A stretch of DNA of 64,000 nt from Leifsonia sp. TF02-11. GTDB lineage: Bacteria; Actinomycetota; Actinomycetes; Actinomycetales; Microbacteriaceae. Positions 7,791 through 16,136 of this stretch are shown piece after piece; position 1 is the stretch's first letter, and each line of letters starts with the position of its first letter. The stretch lies in contig NZ_JAGEKP010000003.1 of assembly GCF_017565305.1 (NCBI RefSeq), forward strand, positions 620,001-684,000. Reading direction: 5' to 3'. The notes under the pieces were generated by a model. That model was not told the origin of the DNA, did no database searches, and was given only the letters and a program-made list of their open reading frames with translations. Made by a program: the position numbers and the translations under genes.

Positions 7791-9644
7791 TCAGCCGATC
7801 AGCGACGGCCGCAGATCGCGCAGCGTCCGGAAGTGCGTCATCCGGGTGACCCCGATCGCCGAGACGAGCAGGGCGATCAGCATCCACAGCGTCAGCACGC
7901 CCGCGTCGGCCCACGCCGTGGCCGGGTTGCCGCCGTACATCAGCTGTCGTATTCCGTCGACGGCATACGACATGGGCAACACGTGGTGCAGTCCGGCGAG
8001 CGGCCCGGGCAGCGTCTGCCAGGGGAACGTGCCCCCGGCGGTGACCAGCTGGAGCACCATCAGCACGAGTCCGAGGAACTGCCCGACGCTTCCGAGCCAG
8101 ACGTTCAGCGCGAGGATGATCGACGCGAACGTCAGGGAGGCGAGAGCCATCATCCCGAACATGCCGAGCGGGTTGTGGATGGCGAAGCCCAGCGCTCCGG
8201 CGACGATCGCGAACAGGCCGACCATCTGAATCGCACCGAGGAGGCCGGGGGTGAGCCATCCGGCCAGCGTGATCTTCACCGGCGAGTGGAGGGCGGTGAT
8301 CGCCCTGCGGGACACCGGCTTGACGATCAGGAACAGGGCATAGATGCCGATCCACCCGGCGAGGGCGACGAAGAAGGGCGCGAGGCCGGCGCCGTAGGTT
8401 CCCGCTGAGGTGATCGAGTCGTTGTGCAGGTTCACGGGGTCGGCGATGGTGGACGCCTGCTTCTTCTGCAGCGACGGCGAGTTGTCGGGGATCTGCGACA
8501 CCCCGTTCACCAGCCCGTCGCGCAGTTGCGTCGTGCCGTCGTGCAGGGTGGTCAGGCCGTCGCGCAGCTGGGCGGAGCCGGTGGCGGCGCTGGACGCTCC
8601 GCTCGCGAGCTGTGCTGCGCCGGCCTGCGCCTGCGACGACCCGCTCGCGACCTGGGCAGCGCCGGACGCGACCTGGTCGGCGCCCGAGGCCAGCTGGTTC
8701 ACCTGGCCGACCGCGGACTGGATCTGCGCGTTGCCCGACTGCACCTTTCCGTCGATGTCACCGAGCGCGGTCTGCACCTGATCGATGATCGCGGGGTCGA
8801 CGTGGGCGGCCTGGAGGCGGGCGATGAGGTCCTGGCCCACCGCGGGAGCATCCGTGGCGAGTTGCGCGGCCACCTGGCCGGCCTGCGTGGCCTTGGCGGC
8901 GAGCTGGTCGTTGCCGGCTGCGACGCGCGATGCGCCATCGCTGACTTGCGCGGCCCCGGCGGACAGCTGGCCCAGCTTGTCGGCGAGCGTCTGCGATCCG
9001 GTGGCGAGCTGTGCGGTGCCGTCCGCCAGCTGGGAGGCGCCGCTCTGGGCGGTCGCGCTGCCGTCGACCAGCTTGTCGGCGCCGTCCACGGCCTTCACGA
9101 GGCTTGAACGGATGTCGGCGAGACCGAGCAGGAAACGCTGGGCGGCCTCCTCGTTGACCTGCTTCACGATCGAGGTGCGGATCTTCTCGGCCGCCTGCGT
9201 GCCGATCGTGGAGGCCAGGTAGCTGTTCGTGTCGTTGGTCGTCAGGGTGACGATAGCGCGTCGCGGGCTGTCGCCGGACGCCGAGGCCAGAGCCGTCGAG
9301 AAGTCGGAGGGGAACGTGATGCTGAAGTCGTACTTCGAGTCGTCGACGCCACTCGCCGCCGAGCCGGACGCGACGCGGTGCCACTGGAACGAGCCGTCCT
9401 CGATCAGCTGGTCGGCCACCTGGTCGCCGTAGTTGACGCTCTTGCCGTCGATCGTGGTGCCGGTGTCGTCGACGACGATCGCCGCGGGGATGCGGTCGAG
9501 GTTGGCGTACGGGTTCTGGTTGGCCCAGAGGTAGAGGCCGCCGTAGAGCACGGGCACGCACATCAGCGCGATGAGCGCGACGATGGACATGGGGCTGGCG
9601 GTCAGCCGGCGGAACTCCGCCGCGATCATCTGCGGGATCTTCAT
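7791..9644 (-). CDS. YhgE/Pip-family membrane protein 1 (ABC-2-type permease fold)
   Basis: 617 residues. An N-terminal membrane helix lies at about residues 18-40 (SPMSIVALIALMCVPVLYGGLYLW), followed by the YhgE signature NQNPYANLDRIPAAIVVDDTG. A long extracytoplasmic region follows. At about 188-361 it is built of many short S/A-G-A-x-Q/L-A repeats (for example ASGADQVASGAAQVASG), probably a coiled or stalk structure. Five or six C-terminal helices span about 415-600. The ATG overlaps the stop of the upstream ABC-like gene (ATGA). Relatives include the phage infection protein Pip of Lactococcus and YhgE-like partners of type VII secretion; substrate here unknown. Confidence 0.85.
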   Translation of the reverse strand: MKIPQMIAAEFRRLTASPMSIVALIALMCVPVLYGGLYLWANQNPYANLDRIPAAIVVDDTGTTIDGKSVNYGDQVADQLIEDGSFQWHRVASGSAASGVDDSKYDFSITFPSDFSTALASASGDSPRRAIVTLTTNDTNSYLASTIGTQAAEKIRTSIVKQVNEEAAQRFLLGLADIRSSLVKAVDGADKLVDGSATAQSGASQLADGTAQLATGSQTLADKLGQLSAGAAQVSDGASRVAAGNDQLAAKATQAGQVAAQLATDAPAVGQDLIARLQAAHVDPAIIDQVQTALGDIDGKVQSGNAQIQSAVGQVNQLASGADQVASGAAQVASGSSQAQAGAAQLASGASSAATGSAQLRDGLTTLHDGTTQLRDGLVNGVSQIPDNSPSLQKKQASTIADPVNLHNDSITSAGTYGAGLAPFFVALAGWIGIYALFLIVKPVSRRAITALHSPVKITLAGWLTPGLLGAIQMVGLFAIVAGALGFAIHNPLGMFGMMALASLTFASIILALNVWLGSVGQFLGLVLMVLQLVTAGGTFPWQTLPGPLAGLHHVLPMSYAVDGIRQLMYGGNPATAWADAGVLTLWMLIALLVSAIGVTRMTHFRTLRDLRPSLIG

Positions 9645-10396
9645 GCGTTCTCCACCGGGTCGGTGCCGGTCAGGTCGCCGGATTCTGAGGGGTGCGGTTC
9701 GTCGGTGTCGTCCCGTCCCGGGTCTTCGTCGAAGGTCTCTTCGTCGGAGGTCTCTTCGTCGAAGGTCTGGGGGCCGGTCTGCGTCTCGTCGATCCGCGAG
9801 ACCAGGGAGGCTGCGGCGATCGCGGCGGCGGAGGCGTCGCCGGCGACGACCAGCACGGCGATATCGCGCGCCGCCAGCTCGCGGGCGAACTCCCACCACT
9901 CGACCGGGTCGCCGCCATGCCGGTCGGGAGAGACGATCACGAGGCCCTCGACGCCGGCGCGCATCAGCGCGAGCTCGGCGAGCAGGCGGATGCGCACCGT
10001 CGGCGGCACGGTGCCGATCGCCCAGCGCCCGTACTCGGATGCGCCGAGTTCGCTCAGGCGGCGGCTGACGGCGATCGGGTGCGATGCGCGGCCGGCGAAC
10101 ATGAGCTCTTCCGCCACGATACCGGCGACGGTCACGTCCGGCGCCGGCTCGCACACGTCCGGGGCGTCGATGAGGGCGATGCGCTTGCGCATGTCGCTGT
10201 AGTCCTGCCGGCCGTCGATCGCGACGCTCCCGGCGTCGGGGCGCATGCGGCCGGACGCGATGAGACCGAGCACTGTCGGGCGCTGCTCGGTCTCGGCGCG
10301 CACGAGCGTCGCCTGACCGGTCTGGAAGGTTGCAGAGGTCGTGGGCAGCGCCGCGAAGCGCGGGCCCTTGGCGACGGCGTCGAGCACGATCTTCAC
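9641..10396 (-). CDS. ABC-ATPase-like protein with degenerate nucleotide-binding motifs
   Basis: 251 residues. The fold is recognisable from GQATLVRA...TVLGLIASGRMRPDAGSVAIDGR, which aligns with the P-loop to beta-strand region of ABC ATPases. However, the Walker A sequence is replaced by AETEQRPTV (residues 34-42): no GxxGxGK and no lysine. The expected signature LSGGQ position reads VPPTV, and the Walker B position reads LVIVSPD without the usual DE. The last ~48 residues are acidic and carry a 15-bp DNA triplication (FDEET-type units). It overlaps TetR upstream and YhgE downstream by 4 nt each, so all three are coupled. Probably a pseudo-ATPase subunit of the YhgE protein; ATP hydrolysis is doubtful. 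Confidence 0.7.
   Translation of the reverse strand: MKIVLDAVAKGPRFAALPTTSATFQTGQATLVRAETEQRPTVLGLIASGRMRPDAGSVAIDGRQDYSDMRKRIALIDAPDVCEPAPDVTVAGIVAEELMFAGRASHPIAVSRRLSELGASEYGRWAIGTVPPTVRIRLLAELALMRAGVEGLVIVSPDRHGGDPVEWWEFARELAARDIAVLVVAGDASAAAIAAASLVSRIDETQTGPQTFDEETSDEETFDEDPGRDDTDEPHPSESGDLTGTDPVENA
9723..9767. repeat. 15-bp tandem repeat, 3 units
   Basis: Three in-frame units of TCTTCGTCGAAGGTC (middle unit with one change) encode the acidic ETFDE/ETSDE stretch of the ABC-like protein's tail. It is similar in period to minisatellites in the septum-domain and kynureninase genes. Confidence 0.85.
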
Positions 10397-11055
10397 TTGC
10401 CGGCCTCCTGTCGGTGCTGCGCTTGAACGGCCTCGAACGCGAGCTCGGGGGTTCCCTCGAGCAGTTCATCGGCCTCCCGCCAGCCCATTCCGGCGGCGGA
10501 GAGGGCGGCCAGGATGACGAGACGGTGGCCCGCCCGGTCGGAGAGCCCCGCCCGCGTCGCCTCGTCGAGCACCGACACGGCCGCGTTCTCGATGAGCCGA
10601 GTGGCCGTCTCGCGGTCGAGGTCGGTGCGGATCGTGCCGTCGTCCATCCCGCGCTGCACCGTGCCCCTGAGCCGGTCGCGGGCGGGGTCGAGAGCGGTAC
10701 CGACGAGCTCGCGGTGCGGGCCGCGCACGGCGAGGGCCGCGCTCACCCGGATGTGCTCGACCTCCGCCCACAGGGTCGCGCCGAACAGCGCGATCTCGAC
10801 GCGGGCATCGGGGTGCGAGACCGGGTCGAGCAGGGCCGAGAGGCGGCCTGCGCCACGGGTGAAGACGTCGACCAGGAGGTCGTCGCGGTTGGCGAAGTGG
10901 CCGTAGAGGGCACGGCGGCTGAGCCCGGCGCGTGCGGCGATGGTCTCGAGAGAGGCGTCGATGTCCTCGTTGAGGGCCGCAGCGGCGGCGACGAGGATGG
11001 CCTCCCGATTCGCGGCCGCGTCTCGGCGCGGAGCGCGGGTGGAGGGGATGGGCAT
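10393..11055 (-). CDS. TetR-family transcriptional regulator of the YhgE cluster
   Basis: 220 residues. The N-terminal HTH is clear: REAILVAAAAALNEDIDASLETIAARAGLSRRALYGHFANRDDLLVDVF. The helical ligand-binding part follows. Start ATG at 11055 lies 6 nt after a TAGAAT -10 box. A 6+6 inverted repeat overlapping the -35 box (11074-11091) fits autorepression. It overlaps the ABC-like gene by 4 nt, so the regulator, ABC-like protein and YhgE protein 1 form one transcript. The ligand is unknown; by context it may be a membrane-active compound. Confidence 0.9.
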   Translation of the reverse strand: MPIPSTRAPRRDAAANREAILVAAAAALNEDIDASLETIAARAGLSRRALYGHFANRDDLLVDVFTRGAGRLSALLDPVSHPDARVEIALFGATLWAEVEHIRVSAALAVRGPHRELVGTALDPARDRLRGTVQRGMDDGTIRTDLDRETATRLIENAAVSVLDEATRAGLSDRAGHRLVILAALSAAGMGWREADELLEGTPELAFEAVQAQHRQEAGK

Positions 11056-11061
11056 GCCCCC

Positions 11062-11091
11062 ATTCTACTCTTCTTGCACATTGCTGTGCAA
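11062..11091 (-). promoter_or_regulatory. TetR promoter with operator, leaderless start
   Basis: On the minus strand: -35 TTGCAC (11091-11086), 18-bp spacer, -10 TAGAAT (11067-11062), then 6 nt to the ATG. The inverted repeat TTGCAC-N6-GTGCAA (11074-11091) covers the -35 element, placing a TetR dimer in direct competition with RNA polymerase. Confidence 0.75.
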
Positions 11092-11117
11092 CTTAATCCT
11101 CCCGCCCTTCCGCCGAA

Positions 11118-11166
11118 GGGCACGTCGTTGTCCCCTTCGCGCGTCGAAAGGGACAACAACGTGCCC
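11118..11166. terminator. Long hairpin terminator downstream of the MMPL-YhgE2 genes
   Basis: GGGCACGTCGTTGTCCC (11118-11134) pairs with GGGACAACAACGTGCCC (11150-11166) with one mismatch and a 15-nt loop. It lies 41 nt after the YhgE2 stop, upstream of the tetR promoter, so it separates the two minus-strand transcripts. No U-tract is evident. Arm design resembles the hairpin at 36593-36648. Confidence 0.75.
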
Positions 11167-11206
11167 CTCGGGGGCGGGGAGCGAACGAACGGGAGGGGCG
11201 CGCGTG

Positions 11207-13123
11207 TCAGCCGGGGGTCGGAGCGCTGCGCGCGACCCGCGGCAGCCGCACGCTGCGCCGGGCCGCAACCGCCGCGAGCGTCAGCGCGAGCGCCGCGACG
11301 GCGTACACCAGCAGCGGCCCGACCGCGCCGAAGGCGGCCCCGGCATCGCCGCCCGCAGCCGCGCGCAGCATGGCCAGCGCCGGAGCCGTCGGAAGCGCGC
11401 CGGCGAGGGACGAGAGCGCTGCAGGCACCGTGGACGACATCCCGGCTGCGAGGGCGACGATGCCGACCACGAGTGCGACCAGCCGGCCGACTCCGCCGAA
11501 CGCCGCGGCCAGCGCCTGGCTGAGCACCCCGAAGACGGCGCCGACGAACGCGGTGGCGAGCGCGAAGCCGAGCCAGACGTCCGGCCGGAGGCCGAGGCCG
11601 AACTGGGCGGCGCCGGCGACCACGACGCCCTGGCCGGCGCCGATCAGCGCGACGAGCCCGGCCGAGCGAAGGGCGATGAGCGGGGAGGGGACCGTCGACA
11701 GCAACAGCCGGGACGGGACGGCACGGCGTGCGAGCGCCGTGGCCATCCCGCCGAGCCAGAGAGCGAGCACCGCGAACAGCGGGAGGGTGGCGAGACCGAC
11801 AGGCGGGGCCTTCTGCACGGCGCGCACCGGCTGGGCGGCGACGGACGAGAGCGTGCTCATGTCGCTGTCGCTGTAGGTGGGGATGGACTGCACGGCCTGG
11901 GTGAGGCCGGTCGACAGCTGGGCGGCGCCGTCCGAGGTCTGCGCAGCGCCGGTGGCAGCGGAGGCCGCTCCCGTGCTGAGCGACGCGGCGCCCGACGCCG
12001 TCTGCGTGGCTCCGGCCGCCACCTGATCGGCGGCGGCCGACGAGGAGTCGATGCCGTCGACCACAGCGGGCATCGCCGCCGCGAGGGCCGCGTTGCCGGA
12101 CGCGACCGCGTTCGAGCCGGTGGCGAAGGTCGAGAGCCCGGTGCTCGCGCTCTGCAGCGTGCCGAGCGCGGTCTGCGCCCGCGAGCACAGCGCCGCCGGG
12201 CCGGTCGCGCAGAGCTGTGCGACGACCTGGGCGAACTGGCTTGTGGCCGAGGAGACCGCGGCGGAGGCGTGGTCGGCGCCGCCGGCGAGCGCGGCCGAGC
12301 CCTGTGCAAGCTGCTGCGTCTGACCGGGGAGGGGTTGGGTCTTGTCGCTCAGCGTGCCGAGTCCGGACGCGAGAGATTGCGCACCCGAAGCCAGGGACTG
12401 CGTCCCGCTGGCGAGGGTGGCCGCCCCGCTCGCGAGGGACTGCGTTCCCTGCGCGAGCGACGACGCCCCGGCAGAGAGCGAGGCGGCGCCCGTCGCCGCA
12501 GAGCCGATCTGCTGGTCGATCGTGTTGAACCCGGCGTAGACGTTCTGCAGGTATTGCGCGGTCAGTTGCCGGTCGAGCGCCGCCGTCGCCGACTGGCTCA
12601 CCGCCGCAGCGAGCGCCGGATCGACCAGGGAGGCGGCCGGGCTGGTCTGCACGGTCACGAGCGCCTGTCGCGCGCTCGCCGCGGGTCCGCCGATCGAGGT
12701 GGCGTCGGCCGAGAACGACGACGGGATGGTGAGCACTGCAGCGTACTGTCCCCTCGCGAGCCCGGCTGCCGCGTCCTTGTCGTTGGTGAGCACCCAGTCG
12801 AAGTTGGTCGGGTCGTCGCTGGGCGGCGCCTCCGACGGGCTGCCGGACCCGGACGCGGAGGATGTCGATCCGCCGGCGATAACGGCGCCCGCGAACTGCC
12901 TCCCCAACGGCACGGTCTTGCCGTTCACGGTCACGGGGGTGTCGTCGTTGACCACGGCGGCCGTCACCCGGTCGAGGTGCTGCACGGGCGAGAACAGGCC
13001 CCAGCCGAGCACGCCGACCACGAGCAGCGGCGCGAGCGCGAGGCCGACGAGGGTGAGGGCGTGAGTGCGCTCGGTTCCGGCCCGGGCGTCGAACGGCGCC
13101 CTGTCGTCGTTTCGGAGTGTCAT
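11207..13123 (-). CDS. YhgE/Pip-family membrane protein 2
   Basis: 638 residues. N-terminal helix at about 22-45 (ALTLVGLALAPLLVVGVLGWGLF), then SPVQHLDRVTAAVVNDDTPVTVNGK, the YhgE-type entry to the exterior domain. A repeat-rich stalk covers about 208-400 (LASGAATLASGTQSLASGAQ-like units). At least five C-terminal helices span about 440-625. The ATG overlaps the stop of the MMPL fusion gene (ATGA), exactly as YhgE1 overlaps its ABC-like partner. The two YhgE proteins are paralogous in plan but differ in length and sequence. Function likely export or envelope-related; substrate unknown. Confidence 0.82.
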   Translation of the reverse strand: MTLRNDDRAPFDARAGTERTHALTLVGLALAPLLVVGVLGWGLFSPVQHLDRVTAAVVNDDTPVTVNGKTVPLGRQFAGAVIAGGSTSSASGSGSPSEAPPSDDPTNFDWVLTNDKDAAAGLARGQYAAVLTIPSSFSADATSIGGPAASARQALVTVQTSPAASLVDPALAAAVSQSATAALDRQLTAQYLQNVYAGFNTIDQQIGSAATGAASLSAGASSLAQGTQSLASGAATLASGTQSLASGAQSLASGLGTLSDKTQPLPGQTQQLAQGSAALAGGADHASAAVSSATSQFAQVVAQLCATGPAALCSRAQTALGTLQSASTGLSTFATGSNAVASGNAALAAAMPAVVDGIDSSSAAADQVAAGATQTASGAASLSTGAASAATGAAQTSDGAAQLSTGLTQAVQSIPTYSDSDMSTLSSVAAQPVRAVQKAPPVGLATLPLFAVLALWLGGMATALARRAVPSRLLLSTVPSPLIALRSAGLVALIGAGQGVVVAGAAQFGLGLRPDVWLGFALATAFVGAVFGVLSQALAAAFGGVGRLVALVVGIVALAAGMSSTVPAALSSLAGALPTAPALAMLRAAAGGDAGAAFGAVGPLLVYAVAALALTLAAVAARRSVRLPRVARSAPTPG

Positions 13124-15948
13124 GGGATGGGCTCCCGTCGCGTGCGAGGGGTGGGTGGGTCGGTGTCCGCGCCGGTCGGCAGGAGGTCGGCGACCGACGC
13201 GGGCGAGGTCGCAGCGAGCACGAGCGCCGTTCCGCCGGCTGTCACGCGGGCGAGCTGACCGGCGAGCGCCGCCCGCTCGGCGCCGGTCACCGCCTCCGCG
13301 CCGTCCACCACCAGGACGACGGGGCGGTCCGACATCGCGTCGCGGACGGCGGCGACGGCGTCGCGGGTACGGTCGAGCCGGGCGATCGCCGCGCGCGACC
13401 GCACCGACGACCGACGCACGGGCAGCAGCAGGCCGTCGACCTTGACCCGGCCGGCCTCCAACGGTGCGCGTCCGGCGATCGCCGACGCGAGTGCGGTGTG
13501 CCCCGGTCCGGTCAGCACGACGGCCCCGCCGCGCGGCACCCGTGCGTCGAAGGTGCCCGACGCGCCCGCGCGGGCTCCGTCCGCGGCGATCGCGTAGTCG
13601 GCGTCGGGCTCCGGCCAGTCCGCGGCGTCGAGCTCCGCCTGCACTCCCTCGCCCTCGATGTCGAGCACGGGGAGTGCGCGATCCCATGACCGCGGCATCC
13701 ACCAGGTCGCCCGGCCGAAGAGCACCAGCACGGCCGGGATCAGCGTCATCCGCACCACGAACGCGTCGACCGCCACACCGACCGCGAGGCCGAGCGCGAT
13801 CGGCTGGATCTGCGCGTCGCCGCCCGGGATGAAGGCGGCGAACACCGCGAACATGATGATCGCGGCGGCGGTGACGACCTTGGCCGAGCCCTCGAAGCCC
13901 GTGTGCACGGAGCCCTTCGTGTCGGCGCCCAGGATGTGCGCCTCGCGCATCCGGCTGGCGAGGAACACCTCGTAGTCCATGGCCAGGCCGAACAGCACAC
14001 CCATGACGATGATCGGCATGAAGCTGATCACCGAGCCGATGTGGGCGACGCCGAGCGGCCCGGCGAACCAGCCGCTCATGAAGACCAGACTGGTGACGCC
14101 GAAGGCCGCGCCGATGCTGAGCAGGTAGCCGAGCGCGGCGGTGACCGGCACCACGATCGAGCGGAAGACGACGGCCAGCAGCACGAGCGACAGCCCGACG
14201 ACCAGCAGAGCGAATGGCAGCAGTGCGCCTCCCAACCGGCTGGAGATGTCGATCCCGGCCGCCGTGTAGCCGGTGATCGACAGGTCGATGCCGTACTCGC
14301 GCTCGAAGTGGTCGTGCATCGAGCGGAGCGTCGCGACGAGCTGCTGGGTCTCGGGAGAGTCCGGCGCACCTGTCGGCACGACCTGGGCTATCCCGGTGTC
14401 TCCCGACTCGTTCGGTGTCGACAGCGGCACGGCGGCGACGCCCGGCACGGTCTTCAGCTCGGCGGCGAGGTCGTTCATCAATCCGACGGGGTCGGTGCTG
14501 CCGATCACCGATCCGGTGGCGATCAGGGGCCCGTTGTAGCCGGGGCCGAAGTGATCGGCGATGAGGTCGTACGCGATGCGCGCGGGCTCGTGCTCGTCGA
14601 GCGAGCCGGCGTCGGGCAGCGCGAGCCGGAGGGAGGCCGCCGGCAGCGCGACCAACGCCAACAGCGCGACCACCAGCACCACCGTGAGGATCGGGATGCG
14701 GGTGACGGTGCGCACCCAGGCGGTGGCGACGGGATGCTCGCGGCGCGGGCGCTTAGGCCCGGGGGTGGGCTCGGGGGCGCGCTCCGGGGGCGGGGCGGCC
14801 GATTCGGCGGCCGATTCGTCTGGCGGTTCACTCTCCTCCGCATCGCCGCCGGCCTCTGCGGTGTCGTCCGTCGCCGCGGCATCCTCCGACTCCGCCGGAG
14901 CCGCAGCCGCGGCCTTACGGTACCTCTTCGCCACCACGCGCATCCCCGCGAAGCCCAGCAGCGCGGGGGTGAGCGTCATGGAGATGAGCACCGCGAGCGT
15001 CACGGCGAGGGCAGCGGCGACACCCATCGTCGTCAGGAACGGGATCCCGGCGACGCTGAGCCCGACGAGCGCGATGATGACCGTGACGGCCGCGAACACC
15101 ACGGCGGACCCGGCCGTCGCGACCGATCGCGCGGCGGACTCCTCGGGCTCGACGCCCTGTTTCAGCTGCTCCTGGTGGCGGGAGATGATGAACAGCGCGT
15201 AGTCGATCCCGACCGCCAGCCCGAGCATCAGAGCCAGCAGTGGAGTCGTCGAGGCGATGGTGAGCCAGTGCGTCGCCGCGAAGATGAGCGACAACGACAT
15301 CCCGGCGCCGAGCAGCGCGGTGATCAAGGGCAACGAAGCGGCGATCACCGACGCGAAGGTCGCGATCAGCACCGCGAAGGCGACGACGATGCCCAGCAGC
15401 TCTGTGACGCTGATCCCGGCCACGGTCTGCGCGAACAGCTGACCGCCGACGGCGACCTCCGAGCCTGTCGGAAGTGCCGTCTCCAGGTCGCGCCCCGCCT
15501 TCTGTAGGGCGTCGGCGGTGGCGGGCAGCACGGCCGTCTGCGCGACCGAGAGCTGGATGGGCACGATCACCGCGGAGCCGTCTGCTGCGATGTTGCCGGT
15601 CGAGGGCCCGATATAGGGCGAGGACGCGGAGGTGACCTGGGGGATCTTCGCGATCGCCGCTGCCGACGACTCGACCGCCGACTGGAACGCCGGATCGTGC
15701 ACGTCCGTGCCCTTCGGCGCGACCGCGACGAGCTGCGCCGACGTGCCGCTGACCTCCGGGAAGGTGCGGGCGAGGGAGTCCTGGGCCTTCTGCGACTCGG
15801 TGCCGGGGATGCTGAAGGTGTTGTCGGTGCCGTTGCTGAGCAGCCCCGCCCCGGCCAGCAGGAGGACGAGCGCCACCAGCCAAGCGGCGAGCACCCAGCT
15901 CCTCGCCCGGTAGGCGGCACGGCCCAGCATGTACAGAAGGGACGACAT
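13120..15948 (-). CDS. MMPL/RND-type transporter fused to a C-terminal ABC-ATPase-like domain
   Basis: 942 residues from the ATG at 15948 (MSSLLYMLGRAAYRARSW); earlier in-frame starts lack support. Residues 1 to about 757 are a two-module MMPL/RND permease: helix 1 at about 17-37, SIPGTESQKAQDSL porter loop, GLAVGIDYALFIISRHQE and GLAMDYEVFLASRMREAH with the paired charged residues of the proton relay. A charged Pro/Glu-rich cytoplasmic loop lies between the modules. The last ~170 residues are soluble and ABC-like: RGGAVVLTGPGHTALASAIAG (P-loop position, lysine absent, about 806-826), RVKVDG, and RPVVLVVDGAEAV (Walker-B-like, about 872-884). MMPL proteins normally lack this extension and run on the proton motive force. 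Likely lipid, siderophore or drug export. Confidence 0.85.
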   Translation of the reverse strand: MSSLLYMLGRAAYRARSWVLAAWLVALVLLLAGAGLLSNGTDNTFSIPGTESQKAQDSLARTFPEVSGTSAQLVAVAPKGTDVHDPAFQSAVESSAAAIAKIPQVTSASSPYIGPSTGNIAADGSAVIVPIQLSVAQTAVLPATADALQKAGRDLETALPTGSEVAVGGQLFAQTVAGISVTELLGIVVAFAVLIATFASVIAASLPLITALLGAGMSLSLIFAATHWLTIASTTPLLALMLGLAVGIDYALFIISRHQEQLKQGVEPEESAARSVATAGSAVVFAAVTVIIALVGLSVAGIPFLTTMGVAAALAVTLAVLISMTLTPALLGFAGMRVVAKRYRKAAAAAPAESEDAAATDDTAEAGGDAEESEPPDESAAESAAPPPERAPEPTPGPKRPRREHPVATAWVRTVTRIPILTVVLVVALLALVALPAASLRLALPDAGSLDEHEPARIAYDLIADHFGPGYNGPLIATGSVIGSTDPVGLMNDLAAELKTVPGVAAVPLSTPNESGDTGIAQVVPTGAPDSPETQQLVATLRSMHDHFEREYGIDLSITGYTAAGIDISSRLGGALLPFALLVVGLSLVLLAVVFRSIVVPVTAALGYLLSIGAAFGVTSLVFMSGWFAGPLGVAHIGSVISFMPIIVMGVLFGLAMDYEVFLASRMREAHILGADTKGSVHTGFEGSAKVVTAAAIIMFAVFAAFIPGGDAQIQPIALGLAVGVAVDAFVVRMTLIPAVLVLFGRATWWMPRSWDRALPVLDIEGEGVQAELDAADWPEPDADYAIAADGARAGASGTFDARVPRGGAVVLTGPGHTALASAIAGRAPLEAGRVKVDGLLLPVRRSSVRSRAAIARLDRTRDAVAAVRDAMSDRPVVLVVDGAEAVTGAERAALAGQLARVTAGGTALVLAATSPASVADLLPTGADTDPPTPRTRREPIP

Positions 15949-16069
15949 CGGGGCCAATGTAGAGCTTTGCTCAGCTCCACGACAATGCCGGTCGTGGATC
16001 GAGTGGTCGTCGACGGAGGGCGTCACGAGCGTCGCGACGCCCTTCGGTCTCCCCGCAAACGGGTCGCGA

Positions 16070-16136
16070 TAGGATCGAGTGCGACGGTCGTCCCGCGAGG
16101 CGCCGACGCGCTCCCGACCATCGAGAGGACCGAAAC
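16070..16136 (+). promoter_or_regulatory. Probable purA promoter and leader
   Basis: A TAGGAT -10-like hexamer lies near 16070-16075 in an otherwise gene-free 188-bp divergent gap between the MMPL gene and purA. About 60 nt of leader follow, ending GAGAGGACC before the GTG. I see no clear PurR-type palindrome. Confidence 0.4.

Noticed and set aside
8550-9080. Tandem-repeat-like DNA in the YhgE genes as a mobile or phase-variable element
   Set aside because: Repeats are degenerate at DNA level and reflect the Ser/Ala/Gly-rich stalk of the protein family; no identical units.
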